Counted from the stretch's first letter, positions 1-10,279 are shown. The stretch is DNA of 64,000 nucleotides from Triticum aestivum (GCF_018294505.1 NC_057794.1:192185201-192249200); one strand, 5' to 3'. Notes: generated by a model not told the origin, from the letters alone. Numbers and translations: made by a program.

Positions 1-684
1 GAAGAACCGGCATAACTTGCATTACCATAACTAGACTGAAATCCCTCTCAAAGAGATCTCGGATACGGCTCTGCAATATTGGCACGTCCTTTGCTGGACC
101 CCAGCTCAGCCCCCTGCTGATCCATGACATCACTTGCGATGGGGGGCCCGAGCGAAAGGTGGGGGAGGCTACCCACTTGGCATTTCGGGGAGCTGTGATG
201 TAAAACCACTCCCGCTGCCACAACCTGGACACCTCTCGGAAGGAACCCTCTGGCCATGGAGCATCAGCGTTTTTGTTTATTAAAGCACCTCCGCACTCTG
301 TGTGCCGCCCCTCGATCATCTTCGGCTTCACATCGAAGGTCTTGATCCATAGGCCGAAGTGAGGGGTAATGCGGAGGAAGGCCTCACATACGACAATAAA
401 TGACGAGATGTGAAGAAGGGAATCCGGGGCCAGATCATGGAAATCCAGCCCATAATAGAACATAAGACCCCTAACAAAGGGATCTAGAGCGAGCCTAGTC
501 CTCGGGGGAAGTGGGAGATGAACACAACACTCTCGGTGGGTTCAGGAGTAGGGATGACATGCCCTCGGGCAGGCAGCCTATGCGAATTTTCGGCGGTCAG
601 ATATCTGGCCTCTCTCAGCTTCTTGATGTCCTCCTCTGTGACAGAGGAAGGCATCCACCGACCTTGAAGGTTGAATCCGGACAT
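1..684 (-). pseudogene. N-terminal part of the G1 antisense accessory gene
   Basis: The frame starts at an ATG at 684 and runs leftward off the window. The first 66 residues (MSGFNLQGRW...) are open to 484. A one-base loss there moves the frame, and the protein continues (LDPFVRGLMFYYGLDFHDL) to base 1, giving about 225 residues in all. The text is rich in aromatic and hydrophobic residues (FVRGLMFYYGLDF, HFGLWIKTFDVK, WQREWFYIT). It resembles the plant 'putative gypsy type transposon' domain (Pfam Transposase_28), recalled by eye rather than searched. The gene lies opposite to the element's own transcription. The distal exons of a homologous gene are seen in G2 at 44537-45444. Function is unknown; no enzyme motif is visible. 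Confidence 0.65.
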
Positions 685-785
685 AGTTGAAGGTCCGAAG
701 TGCCTGACCTGAGCTTTGGGTGTGAGAACTCAAGGCGGGGGAAGGATTCGATTGAGCACGGAAGAAAGAAAAGGCTTTGTCCTTG

Positions 786-792
786 TTATAAA
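786..792 (-). promoter_or_regulatory. TATA box of the G1 antisense gene
   Basis: On the minus strand TTTATAA lies about 100 bases upstream of the ATG at 684. It is followed by a pyrimidine-rich leader that looks like a plant 5' UTR. An ACGTGTC core lies upstream near 935-945. The antisense gene therefore seems to have its own promoter, independent of the LTR. This is inferred from spacing and composition only. Confidence 0.45.
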
Positions 793-1228
793 GGGGGTGA
801 ATATCAAGCACCTTCTCACGGCCGTTTGGGACTTGCCTAAAAATCTGGGAGTCATACCAACGGGCACGGTTGGGTTACCCATGTCTGTATTGATGAGAAT
901 CCCATGATAAGGGCAACACGATCTCTGCTTTGACAAGACGTGTCAAGAAAACCGCCTCGCGATATGTGTGGTGCTGGTTGAGAAAAACGGTTTGAATAAT
1001 GACCGGGCCGTGGCATGATGTCATGCTGCCAAAACGTGTTAGCAGATTAGATTTGTGGAAATATTATTCTCTCTACAGTGGTATGTGGAACTTATTTTTC
1101 AGGGCCGGACACTATTCTTGTATTGAAACTCTTCCATGGAGTATTCGTAGGAGGAACCCGCCTTGCAATGCAGAAGAACAATACTGCACGCCGGACTCAT
1201 CATCATTGAAGCCTGGTTCAGGGGCTAC
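793..1228. other. G1 spacer between antisense promoter and 3' LTR
   Basis: No supported gene. The stretch holds the upstream region of the antisense promoter and leads into the 3' LTR. The short purine-rich run caggggctac just before 1229 may be what is left of the polypurine tract. Confidence 0.4.
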
Positions 1229-1694
1229 TGAGGGAGTCCTGGATTAGGGGGTCTCCGGATAGCCGGACTATATCCTTTGGCCGGACTATTGGACTATGAA
1301 GATACAAGATTCAAGACTTCGTCCCATGTCCGGATGGGACTCTACTTGGCGTGGAAGGCAAGCTAGGCAATACAGATATGTATATCTCCTCCCCTGCAAC
1401 AGATCTTGTGTAACCCTAGCCCCCTCCGGTGTCTATATAAACCGGAGGGTTTTAGTCTGTAGGACAACATACAATCAGACCATAGGCTAGCTTCTAGGGT
1501 TTAGCCTCTCTGATCTCGTGGTAGATCAACTCTTGTAATACTCATATCATCAAGAACAATCAAGCAGGACGTAGGGTATTACCTCCATCAAGAGGGCCCG
1601 AACCTGGGTAAACATCGTGTCCCCTGCCTCCTGTTACCATCCTCCTTAGACGCACAGTTCGGGACCCCCTACCCGAGATCCGCTGGTTTTGACA
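1229..1694 (+). repeat. G1 3' LTR (466 bp)
   Basis: It begins TGAGGGAGTCCTGG and ends GGTTTTGACA, so it has the usual TG...CA ends. It aligns along its length with the LTRs at 3915-4379 and 49864-50328. A TATA box (TATATAA, 1434-1440) sits in the loop of a perfect 9-bp inverted repeat at 1422-1449. Confidence 0.85.
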
Positions 1695-1699
1695 CCTAC

Positions 1700-1742
1700 A
1701 ATCGCCTATTCATCCCCCTCTAGTCGATAACTAGCACTTTCA
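1700..1742 (+). repeat. End fragment of a CopA/CopB-type copia LTR
   Basis: About 43 bases match the 3' end of the plus-oriented LTR at 53795-53835 (tattca, then ctctagtcgataact, then a CTTTCA terminus). No primer-binding site follows, so this is a leftover 3' LTR end. G1 abuts it directly. Confidence 0.7.
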
Positions 1743-1991
1743 TCTTAAAAGTCCGGAGACAAAGGAGGGATAGTGATACTAGTCCTTGCGAGATGGCAAG
1801 CAAGATAACAAGCAAAGAAAAAGGTAAATGGAAAATATTTTTGTATTTTTGTGAAACCGTTTTAGAAGTGGGGGAGATGAAAACAAGAGGCGAATGGAAA
1901 AATAATGTAAATGGAAGGAGATGAAAGTTTATGCGATGGTACTTGATAGATGTTGATGATGTCTCACTGACAATGGCGTGAGAAATTCTTC
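1743..1991. other. Unassigned AT-rich sequence
   Basis: I see no coding potential and no recognisable element. It may be the old flank of the copia LTR fragment at 1700-1742. Confidence 0.3.
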
Positions 1992-2490
1992 ATGCTACTT
2001 GTGAGCTGCGTTGGGATTTCCTCGAAGAGGAGAGGATGATGCAATACAGTAGAGATAAGTATTCTGCTCAGTTAAGAACCAAGATTATCAATCCAGTAGG
2101 AGAACCACACAACACCTCGTTAGCAGTACCTACACACAAAATAACAAATGCTTGCACCCGACGCGAACAAGGGGTTGTCAATCCCTCGACGGTTAATTGC
2201 AAGGATCAAATCTCGTAGTGATAGATAGATAATTAAAACACAAAATAAAATAAAGAAAGAAAAATTGCAGCAAGATATTTTTTCTTTTAATATATGATAA
2301 AAACTAGACCGGGGGGCCATAGTTTTCACTAGAGTCTTCTCTGTTCAAAATAGCATATGGTGGGTAAACAAATTACTGTTGGGCAATTGATAGAAAATAA
2401 AATAATCATGACGATATCCAAGGCAATGACCATGTATATAGGCATCACGTCTGAGACAAGTAGACCGACTCTTGCCTGCATCTAACATCA
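1992..2490 (-). repeat. Decayed LTR fragment related to solo LTR S1
   Basis: Starting at TGCTAC, several blocks match S1 (38319-38850) in order. These are the gaagaggag...ggatgatgca block, the gggggccat..tttcactag block, and the block from gtatataggcatcacgt to gtagaccgactc. The copy is diverged and stops matching near 2490. It is an old relative of S1, not a recent insertion. Confidence 0.6.
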
Positions 2491-3655
2491 GACATCAAAT
2501 TATAAGATAGCACAGTACATAGATAAAACATCCTTTTTCATACTCTGCATCAGTAACATGGTCAGTCAAAGGACAAGACCATTGAATAAAAACAACGAAC
2601 ACCCATGCGTCATTACAACCGGCCGCTCATCTCATACACAATAATCTAAAGATAGATCAACCAGCCTCAGGAAAGAACAACTACCAACTAAGCACCACAA
2701 AGAGACACCCTAACTACAAGACACACCTAAAACGTACATGCTGTAGAAACCAACCAAGCATGTAGCATCTGCCAGCATGAAGCAGCATTGACGTCACCCA
2801 CGACAACAGAGGCATCACCGCCAACAACAGGCATCGAAGACTGTCGCGGGAAACCATGGCCATCTATGGGACTAAGAGCACCTTTCTGGTTCGGCGGGGG
2901 ATAACATGTTGCACAAAGAGCGAAGGGGCGTGGAACAACACGAGAGGGATCACATGGGCAGTTTTGCCCAGGTTCAGGCCGACGTGAGGTGTAAAACCCT
3001 ACTCCTGCTTTGGTGGATTGATGGTGGAAAAAGTGGTGGTGAGCACAACACGCTTGCCCAGCAGGGTTACCTCGGGGCGAAAGCAGCTATGCGCGTATGA
3101 GTGTGTGAGGGTCTGGATTAGCCAACCCTTTCTACGATTTCCTTGGGTCCGTTAAATGCGCTGCTCGACGTCACATCATGGCTTGCCCGGCAGGCCCTAC
3201 CGGGCTGCTTTGCCAGCTTCGCGCCTTCTTGCTTGACGCGTATTAGGACGGGTGTCACTCGGAGGTATTTTCTATAGGAAGTGGCCGCCATGTGGCAAAT
3301 AGCTACCACTTAGTCATCTTGGGGCTTGACACCGCACTGATTGAGGACGTGCGTCGTGGTGAGGTGGTGCGGTGGAGCACTTTGCCTCCGTAATTCCCGG
3401 CAGGCTTGCCAGGACAATCTGAAAGCTTGCTTCCGCGGATAACCCCATCCTTGCCAGGCTCACCTGCTCGGCAAGGGAGGTGTTTCCCTTAGTGATATCT
3501 TGCTTCTCTGGCTAGTCTTGATCCTCTAGATCTGTACATTGGTCCTTCAAAGAACTGATCCCTTGTGCTTTAATCTGATCTTGGTGCTGGGATCTTGTCC
3601 TTGTGCTTGTTGGCTTATCGCCCGTGCACGAGTCAGGGGAAAACATTGTGGGGAC

Positions 3656-3673
3656 CTCGACTCATAAGTCGAG
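3656..3673. repeat. Short perfect inverted repeat
   Basis: ctcgact and agtcgag flank a four-base loop. It lies in the unclassified stretch upstream of G2 and could form a small hairpin. Function is unknown. Confidence 0.5.
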
Positions 3674-3764
3674 ATCACCGAATGCACGTGTGCAGTGATC
3701 CCAGTGATCAATGCTCACTGAACACACATAAGCTGAATAACAAGAGTTTTACATCCATACATAC

Positions 3765-3784
3765 GGTCCTACACAAGTAGGACC
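3765..3784. repeat. Short perfect inverted repeat (8-bp arms)
   Basis: ggtcctac and gtaggacc flank the loop acaa. It lies about 100 bases from the inverted repeat at 3656 and may belong to the same decayed element. Confidence 0.55.
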
Positions 3785-3914
3785 ATTGTGGTCAAGTCTT
3801 GAGTATATCATCATAGCGAAAATCTTCAAAGACAACTTGGACCCATGTCATTTGCCTTAACCCTGCAGGCATTCTGACTGGGAAGCGTCCTATCTCGCAT
3901 GTTCCTCACCAAGG

Positions 3915-4379
3915 TGAGGGAGTCCTGGATTAGGGGGTCCTCGGACAGCCGGACTATATACTTTGGCCGGAGTGTTGAACTATGAAGATACAAGATTGAA
4001 GACTTCGTCCCGTGTCCGGGTGGGACTCTCCTTTGCGTGGAAGGCAAGCTTGGTAATTCGGATATGTAGATCTCCTCCCTTGTAACCGACTCTGTGTAAC
4101 CCTAGCCCCCTCCGGTGTCTATATAAATCGGAGGGTTTAGTCCGTAGGACAACAACAATCATAATCATAGGCTAGCTTCTAGGGTTTAGCCTCTACGATC
4201 TCGTGGTAGATCAACTCTTGTAATACTCATATCATCAAGATCAATCAAGAAGGAAGTAGGGTATTACCTCCATCGAGAGTGCCCGAACCTGGGTAAACAT
4301 TGTGTCCCCTGCCTCCTCTTACCATTAGCCTTAGACGCTTAGTTTGGGACCCCCTACCCGAGATCCGCCGGTGTTGACA
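3915..4379 (+). repeat. G2 5' LTR (465 bp)
   Basis: TG...CA ends (TGAGGGAGTCC to GTGTTGACA). The next bases, ccgacattggtgctttcattg, are also found after the G3 LTR and may hold the primer-binding site. The five bases before the LTR are caagg. The matching right-hand repeat is not found because G2 has lost its 3' end. Confidence 0.85.
4108..4135 (+). promoter_or_regulatory. G2 LTR TATA box inside an inverted repeat
   Basis: TATATAAA (4120-4127) lies between CCCTCCGGT (4108-4116) and ATCGGAGGG (4127-4135). The arms match except for one base. In G1 and G3 the same arms match perfectly. This is the likely core promoter of the element. Confidence 0.6.
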
Positions 4380-4432
4380 CCGACATTGGTGCTTTCATTG
4401 AGAGTTCCACTATGCCGTCATGATAAGGCCCG

Positions 4433-5575
4433 ATGGCTCGTATGGTTGTCAAGGACAACATTACCTCTGGGGGACACCTGGATATAGGCCAAACTCTCCG
4501 ACTAGGCGACTTCGTCATGACCGCCCATTCGTCCATCGCGCCGACGATGACTTCTCGGGTCATCAAAAACAGCCTCCACGTTGACTCGGGATTTACCGAG
4601 CAGATGGATCCAATGGAGCTCTCTTCTTTGAACGAGCTCTTGGATCGCATCGCCGCCTTGGGAGTTGCTACGGACTATGATCAGATCAGGCTTAAACCCA
4701 ACCAAAGGGAGATTAACTCTCCGCCGATCACCCATCAGATAGCGGTGGTGGAGGAGCGATGCGGCTATTCTTCCTCTATTTTAAGGACAAACTGTGTCCG
4801 GATTCCCGAGCTCTCCGAGCCGGATACCCGTCTACGGGAGGACATGGCCCAAGCTTCGAACGTAGAATCGGACAGCGGGCCAGAACTATGGGCCAACATC
4901 CCGGAGCCCGAACTGCCAAGATCGAAAACTCCTCTGCCCCTGGGTCTCAGATCGGATCAGGGTTTGGACCTAAATCTACCCACCCACCCTCACATAAGTG
5001 ATCTTTCCCACATTAGACAATAGCCCCAAGAGACAGTACATCATTTTTGGGCCAGATTCCTCCTTGTAATGAGAAAGGTCAAGGACTGTCGCGAGGAAGA
5101 CGGAATTTCATTCTTTTGCAAAAATTGCACGGACAAGGGAATCCTCAACGCCATAAGTTGCCGTGACATAGCACACTTCGCTGACTTGGCAGCCATAGTA
5201 CAGAAGTACTGTGTGATGGAAAGCACCTAGAAAACCGAAACAAAATTCTGGGATCCTCTGGCTCTCACTAAATCCTCCGTCCGAACTAAAAGGGTGTACT
5301 CTCGTAAGTCACCTGACCCAATTACGAAGAAAGCAAAGCCCACTATAGGGCGAGGAACCGTATTGGAGGGATGGCTCAATGGACCATGCAAAATTCACAG
5401 TACACCGGATACCATGCCAACACATAGCCTTAGAGCATGTTGGATACTCCGGCAGGTGCCCAAGAGCGGCGAGGACCTCCTCATCAACAATACCACAGAG
5501 TACCATCCCTTGGAAAATAACAATACATTACTCACAGTCTTCGAGACTTTCGCTTCAAATAATAGGCGCAAGTAA
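4433..5575 (+). pseudogene. gag: G2 gag
   Basis: The frame from MARMVVKDNITSGG is 381 codons to the final stop at 5573-5575. The intact G3 homologue is the same length (380 residues). Gag packages the element RNA in a cytoplasmic particle. The core motif VHHFWARFLLVM and the following CREED..SFFCKNC look like the conserved retrotransposon gag domain (about residues 200-250). Two in-frame stops break it, at 5021-5023 and near 5228-5230 (TGG to TAG). No zinc knuckle is evident. The protease frame resumes in the same phase after the terminal stop. Confidence 0.8.
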
Positions 5576-5632
5576 GCACTCTGCAGCCTCGCCAAAGTAT
5601 GCCACATTAAAACAATAAATCCATGGAACGAC

Positions 5633-6028
5633 ATGGCTATAACCTTCAATGCCAGTGATGAACCTCAATTCCGAACAGCCCGAGCACCAGCCTCTTTGGT
5701 CCTTAGTCCAATTGTGGACGGCTTCCAGCTTACTAAAGTGCTCATGCACGGTGGCAGTGGATTAAACCTCATCTACGAGGAGACTCTTAGAAAAATGGAA
5801 ATAGATAAGAGCCGCATTGAGCAAAGCAGCACGACCTTCAGAGGAATAATCCCTAGTCGGGAGGCACGATGTGCAGGAAAATTCACACTAGATGTGGTAT
5901 TCGGCACGCCGGAGAATTACAGGTCCAAAGAAATTACATTCCAAGTGGCCCCATTTAGTAGCGGATACCATGCCCTTTTAGGGCGGGAGGCATTCACGAT
6001 CTTCCAAGATATACCCCATTACAGGTAG
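5633..6028 (+). pseudogene. G2 protease region
   Basis: 131 residues starting MAITFNASDEPQF, in the same phase as gag. This is the aspartic protease that would cut the polyprotein. The family active site is DGGSG, as in G3 (VLMDGGSGLNLI). G2 reads MHGGSG, so the catalytic aspartate is now histidine and the enzyme should be dead. Flap and C-terminal parts (GYHALLGREAF) are recognisable. A stop follows at 6026-6028. Confidence 0.75.
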
Positions 6029-7280
6029 ATGAAGCTCAAGATGCCTGGGCCAAATGGAATCATCACTCTAGCTAGTGATCCGGACATAGCACTCCGCGCC
6101 GAAAATAAAACCGCCGCACTGGCCCTCGAGGCGTTATCCGAAGCCCTCGCGGCCGAAGAATTAACTGCGTTGCGCTCCACAGTGGACAGGGACGACATGA
6201 TACTCGACAAAAGACCCAAATCCACCTCTTTTAAACCAGTGGACGAAACAGTCAAATTCCAGGTCCACCCAACAGACCCTACAAAAACAGGATCCAGCGG
6301 GGCACAGCTGAACCCCACAACAGATGCCGCACTGCGGGAGTTCTTGCACGAGAATTGGGACATCTCGACTGGCTCCTATGTGTCGATTTCAAGGACCTTA
6401 ACAAGGCTTGCCCCAAGGATCACTTCCCCCTCCCCCGCATCGATCAAATTATCAACGCTACCGCAGGACACGACTCATTGTGTTTCCTCGACGCATACTC
6501 TGGATACCATCAAATCAAGATGGCAGAGTCCGATCAAGCCGCAACGGCATTCATCACTCCATACGGCCCCTTCTGTTCTAACACCATGCCTTTCGGACTC
6601 AAAAACGCTGGTGCAACCTATCAACGCACGATTCAGACATGCCTGGAAGCACAAATCGGCAAAACAGTGGGGCATACATAGACGATGTGGTCATTAAAAC
6701 CAGACATGTCGAATCCTTAATAGACGACTTGAGGTTTACGTTCGCAAATCTCTGAACATATGACATCAAGTTCAATCCGGAAAAATGCGTTTTCGACGTG
6801 CCCGCCGAACAGCTCTTAGGCTTCATCGTTTACAATAGAGGAATTGAAGCAAATCCGGATAAAATCCGGGCTCTGTCACAGTTGGCTACCCCAACAGACC
6901 TCAAGCAAATCCAAAAATTAACCGGATGTGTGGCTGCCTTAAGCCGCTTTATCTCCAGACTAGGAGAAAAGGCATTACCTCTTTATCGCCTTCTTCGGCG
7001 CACCGAACACTTCGAGTGGATGGATGCGGCCACGGCCGGATTGGAAGAAATAAAAGCCCTCTTGGCCAGCAACCCAATCTTGGCCGCGCCAAATATCGGC
7101 GAACCAATGCTGTTATATATAGCGGCAACACACCAGGTTGTAAGCGCGGTGCTCATCGTCGAATGAGAGACGAACGGACATAAGTTCCCGCTTCAAAACC
7201 CGACATACTACGTATCCACTGTCCTCACTCCATGCAAATCACGGTACCCACATTATCAAAAGATAGCATACACGGTCTTC
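6029..7280 (+). pseudogene. G2 reverse transcriptase and first RNase H
   Basis: After the protease linker (to about 6363) the text jumps from HENWDI straight to CVDFKDLNKACPKDHFPLP. The G3 copy keeps about 70 more residues here, so G2 has lost roughly 200 bases. Motifs seen are FLDAYSGYHQIKM (catalytic Asp), MPFGLKNAGATYQR, then YIDDVV near 6678-6695 across a frameshift. A stop interrupts at about 6754, and another at 7165. The first RNase H follows (LLYIAATHQVVSAVL, HYQKIAY). It would copy element RNA to DNA but cannot in this state. Confidence 0.75.
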
Positions 7281-8930
7281 ATGGCATCCCGAAAACTACC
7301 ACACTACTTTCAAGATTGTTCAATTATGGTGCCCTCTGAAGTACCACTCAACGACATAATAAATAACCGCGATGCCACGGGCCGGATTGCCAAATGGGCT
7401 ATTGAGCTCCTCCCGTTCAACATAACATACAAACCCCGGCGAGCCATTAAGTCGCAAGTACTGGCTGTTTTCGTTGCCGAATGGACAGAAGCCGAACTCC
7501 CTAAAGAGTATGGCGCGTACTCCAATTGGATCATGCACTTCAACGGCTCTAAGATGCTGGCTGGTCTGGGGGCAGGCGTCGTCCTGACATCCCCCACTGG
7601 AGATACAATACAATACATATTCCAAATATTATACACATACTCCAACAATGCAGCAGAATATGAGGCCCTGTTGCATGGTCTCCGGATGGCAGTCTCCATG
7701 GGCATTCAACGCCTAGAGGTGCGTGGGGATTCAAACCTCGCAATATCTCAAATAAATGGAGACTTTGACACCAAGGACCCAAAAATGGCGGCTTACCGCA
7801 ATGCCGTCCTCAAAATGTCAGCTCAGTTCGAGGGGCTCGAATTCCACCATGTGGTCCGAGAAAACAATCAAGCGGCGGATATCCTCGCCCGCATCGGCGC
7901 TAAGCGCGACCCTGTCCCACCTAATATCTTCTTGGAAAGGCTGTTTAAGCCATCCGTGGTGTGGGAAGGGGAGACCGGCAACAACAGTCCGAATCCGGCC
8001 ACAACACCAGATCCCGAGCACTCTGACGTAATCGGAGGCTCCGCCACCGAAATAACACCTTCGACCCACGTGATTATGGATGTCATCGCCCCGTGGATAG
8101 AACCCTTCTTGGCTTACCCAAATAGGCAAGAACTCCCCGAGGACCCAGACGAGGCACGTTGCATTGTGCGGCGGTCTAAAGCCCACAAGGTCCATGAGGG
8201 AGAGCTTTATAAGAAAAGCGCTACTGGAGTACTTCAAAGATGTATCTCCGAAGAGGAAGGACGACAACTTTTGGCACAAATTCATGCTGGACGTGGCGGC
8301 CATCATGCCGCAGCTCGGGCCCTTGTAAGCAAGGCCTTCCGTACAGGTTTCTACTGGCCGACAGCCCGAGCAGATGCACAAGATCTCATCCAACATTGCG
8401 TCGGTTGCCAGCTGTTTGCAAACCAAAGCCATATGCCACCTACCGCTCTCCAAACAAACCCCATTACTTGGCCCTTTGTGGTCTGGGGGCTTGATATGGT
8501 CGGACCCCTTAAAGGAGGAACCCAAAAGAAAAGGTACCTATTGGTCATGATAGATAAATTCACCAAATGGATAGAAGCCAAACAAGTTAAAACGGCCGAG
8601 TCCAAACAAGTGATAGACTTCACATCCGGGGTTGTACACCGTTATGGCGTCCCCCACAGCATCATCACCGATAACGGCTCGAACTTCACAGCTGACGAGC
8701 TAAAAACTTGGTGCGGAAACATGGGCATTAACCTTGATTATGCCTCCGTCTATCACCCCCCAAAAAACGGTCAAGTCGAACGAGCAAATGGTCTTATTAT
8801 GAGCGGCATTAAACCCAGATTAGTGCGATCCTTGAAGGAATCAGATACGCACAAGGTTGAGGAGCTCGACTCCGTACTACTACCGGATACACACCGTTTT
8901 TTATGGTGTATGGCGCAGAGGCGGTACTGC
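7281..8930 (+). pseudogene. G2 RNase H end, second RNase H and integrase
   Basis: An open frame of about 550 codons. Order: end of the first RNase H (MASRKLPHYFQ), the connection, and a second archaeal-type RNase H at about residues 75-205 (AAEYEALLHGL, VRGDSNLAI, NNQAADILARIG). Then the integrase zinc finger (HHAAARAL...HCVGCQL), the D,D,E core (WGLDMVG, ITDNGSNF, GQVERANG) and the start of its C-terminal part. In the second RNase H, the first acid reads HFNGSKM where G3 has RFDGSKM, so a catalytic Asp is lost. The frame is cut by CopA at 8930 and continues at 43374. Confidence 0.85.
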
Positions 8931-10265
8931 TGAAAGTGCTAGTTATCGAGTAGAGGGGGGTGAATAGGCGATTTTTATGAAAGTCTTCAAAACATGGAAG
9001 TTTCAAAGACAAACGATAGAAATGAACCTATAAACATGCAGCGGAAGGTAGACTACACTAGGAAAGCCATAGTCAAGTATTCAATGAAGTGAAAGCACGA
9101 AGACTAATAGCAGCTAGGCAGTACGGATCAGGATGGAAGATAGTATGAAGCCAATCAGAACAAACAGTCACACAGTGAAGACAAATAGATAATGCAAACA
9201 GGCAATGACTTCACAAGTACCAACTGTAAATAAAGATAAGGGATGGATAGAACCATTTGCTTGTTGAAGACAATGATTTGTTGGACCAGTTCTAGTTGCT
9301 GTGACAACTGTACCTCTGGTTAGGGAGGCTGATATTTAACTTAGAAGACCGTGTCTTCACCTTATTCCCCTTGAGCTAAGGACACACAGTCCTCGCCCAA
9401 TCACTCAGGTAAGTCTTCAAGGTAGACTTCCAAACCTTCACAGACTTTGTTCACCGGCGATCCACAATGACTCTTGGATGCTCAAAACGCGATGCCTAAC
9501 CGGCTGGAGGATTCACAGTCCTCAAGTGTAACAAGTCTTCAGATCACACAGAAAGGGAGACTTCAGTGATGCCTAACTCTCTTTGGCTCTGGGTGTTTAG
9601 GGCTTTGTCCTCGCAAGGATTTCTCTCTCAAAGGCTTCGGAGGTGGGTTGCTCTCAAACGACAAAAGCCGTGCACTAACTCTGAGCAGCCACCAATTTAT
9701 GGTGTAGGGGGTGGGCTATTTATAGCCACTAGGCAACCCAACCTGATTTGTCCGAAATGACCCTGGGTCACTAAGGAACTGACACGTGTTCCAATGGTCA
9801 AATTTCAAACACACGCGGCAACATTACTTGGGCTACAAATAAAGCTGACTCATCCAGCTCTGAATAAGATTTGCTCTCATTGTCTTCACTCGAAGACATA
9901 GGATTTTGGTTAAGCATCACTTTAGTCACTCTGACTTTGTTCACTGGGACCCCACTTAAAAGTACGGTGGTTCCTATGACTCAACAAAGAAGAAAAGGAA
10001 ACAATGAAACAACTAAGTCTTCCCGCTCCATAGTCTTCACGCGATGTCTTCTCGTGTCATAGTCTTTAATGTGAATATCTTCACATACCACCTGTGTCTT
10101 CAATGTCTTCATACATTTTTAGGGGTCGTCTCCGGTAGGTAAACCGAATCAATGAGGGACTACTACCTATGTTATCCTGCAATTCTCACAAACACATTAG
10201 CCCCTCAACCAGGTTTGTCGTCAATACTCCAAAACCAACTAGGGGTGGCACTAGATGCACTTACA
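8931..10265 (-). repeat. CopA 3' LTR (1335 bp)
   Basis: On the plus strand it starts TGAAAGTGCTAG and ends GATGCACTTACA. It is near identical to 42038-43373. It contains about sixteen copies of GTCTTC or GAAGAC. Confidence 0.9.
9714..9727 (-). promoter_or_regulatory. CopA LTR TATA box in a 14-bp palindrome
   Basis: ggctatttatagcc reads as GGCTATAAATAGCC on the element strand. The TATA box is the centre of a perfect inverted repeat. The same 14 bases occur at 42832-42845 and 53037-53050. Confidence 0.65.
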
Positions 10266-10279
10266 ATCTCCCCCTTTTT
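10266..10279 (-). promoter_or_regulatory. CopA polypurine tract
   Basis: On the minus strand AAAAAGGGGGAGAT directly precedes the 3' LTR, where plus-strand DNA priming occurs. Similar runs at 10374-10385 and 18777-18790 suggest a multiple polypurine tract as in Sireviruses. Confidence 0.8.

Larger units (their letters stand above)
1..1694 (+). mobile_element. G1: 3' end of a Tat-type Ty3/gypsy LTR retrotransposon
   Basis: Only the 3' end of this element is in the window. It holds the first part of an antisense accessory gene, an upstream spacer and a 3' LTR ending at 1694. The order antisense gene then LTR matches the Tat lineage of plant gypsy elements, several of which carry an extra reading frame between pol and the 3' LTR. 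The LTR is clearly the same family as those of G2 and G3. The upstream gag-pol lies outside the window. Confidence 0.75.
2491..3914. other. Unclassified repeat-like DNA
   Basis: No gene is supported. The part from about 2850 is richer in G and C and has short palindromic pieces based on GCCCGGCAGG and TTGCCAGG. It looks like old LTR or transposon debris, but I cannot name a family. The 5' LTR of G2 follows at 3915. Confidence 0.3.
3915..8930 (+). mobile_element. G2 left part: Tat-type gypsy, 5' LTR to integrase
   Basis: It carries a 5' LTR, gag, protease, reverse transcriptase, RNase H, a second RNase H domain and most of the integrase, in gypsy order on the plus strand. Two RNase H-like domains are typical of the Tat lineage. 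The element is cut at 8930 by CopA and resumes at 43374. The five bases actgc are found on both sides of CopA. The junction restores the pol frame (GAEAVL then PCDIIH). Confidence 0.85.

Noticed and set aside
1229..1742. G1 LTR read as the 5' LTR of an element running right
   Set aside because: No primer-binding site or gag follows, and the antisense gene lies to its left, so it is a 3' LTR.
2906..3100. Small plus-strand frame in the GC-rich debris
   Set aside because: It is short, has no recognisable domain, and lies in repeat-like sequence.
7818..8525. 235-residue minus-strand frame
   Set aside because: It is antisense to the G2 RNase H and integrase frame, which has all expected motifs.
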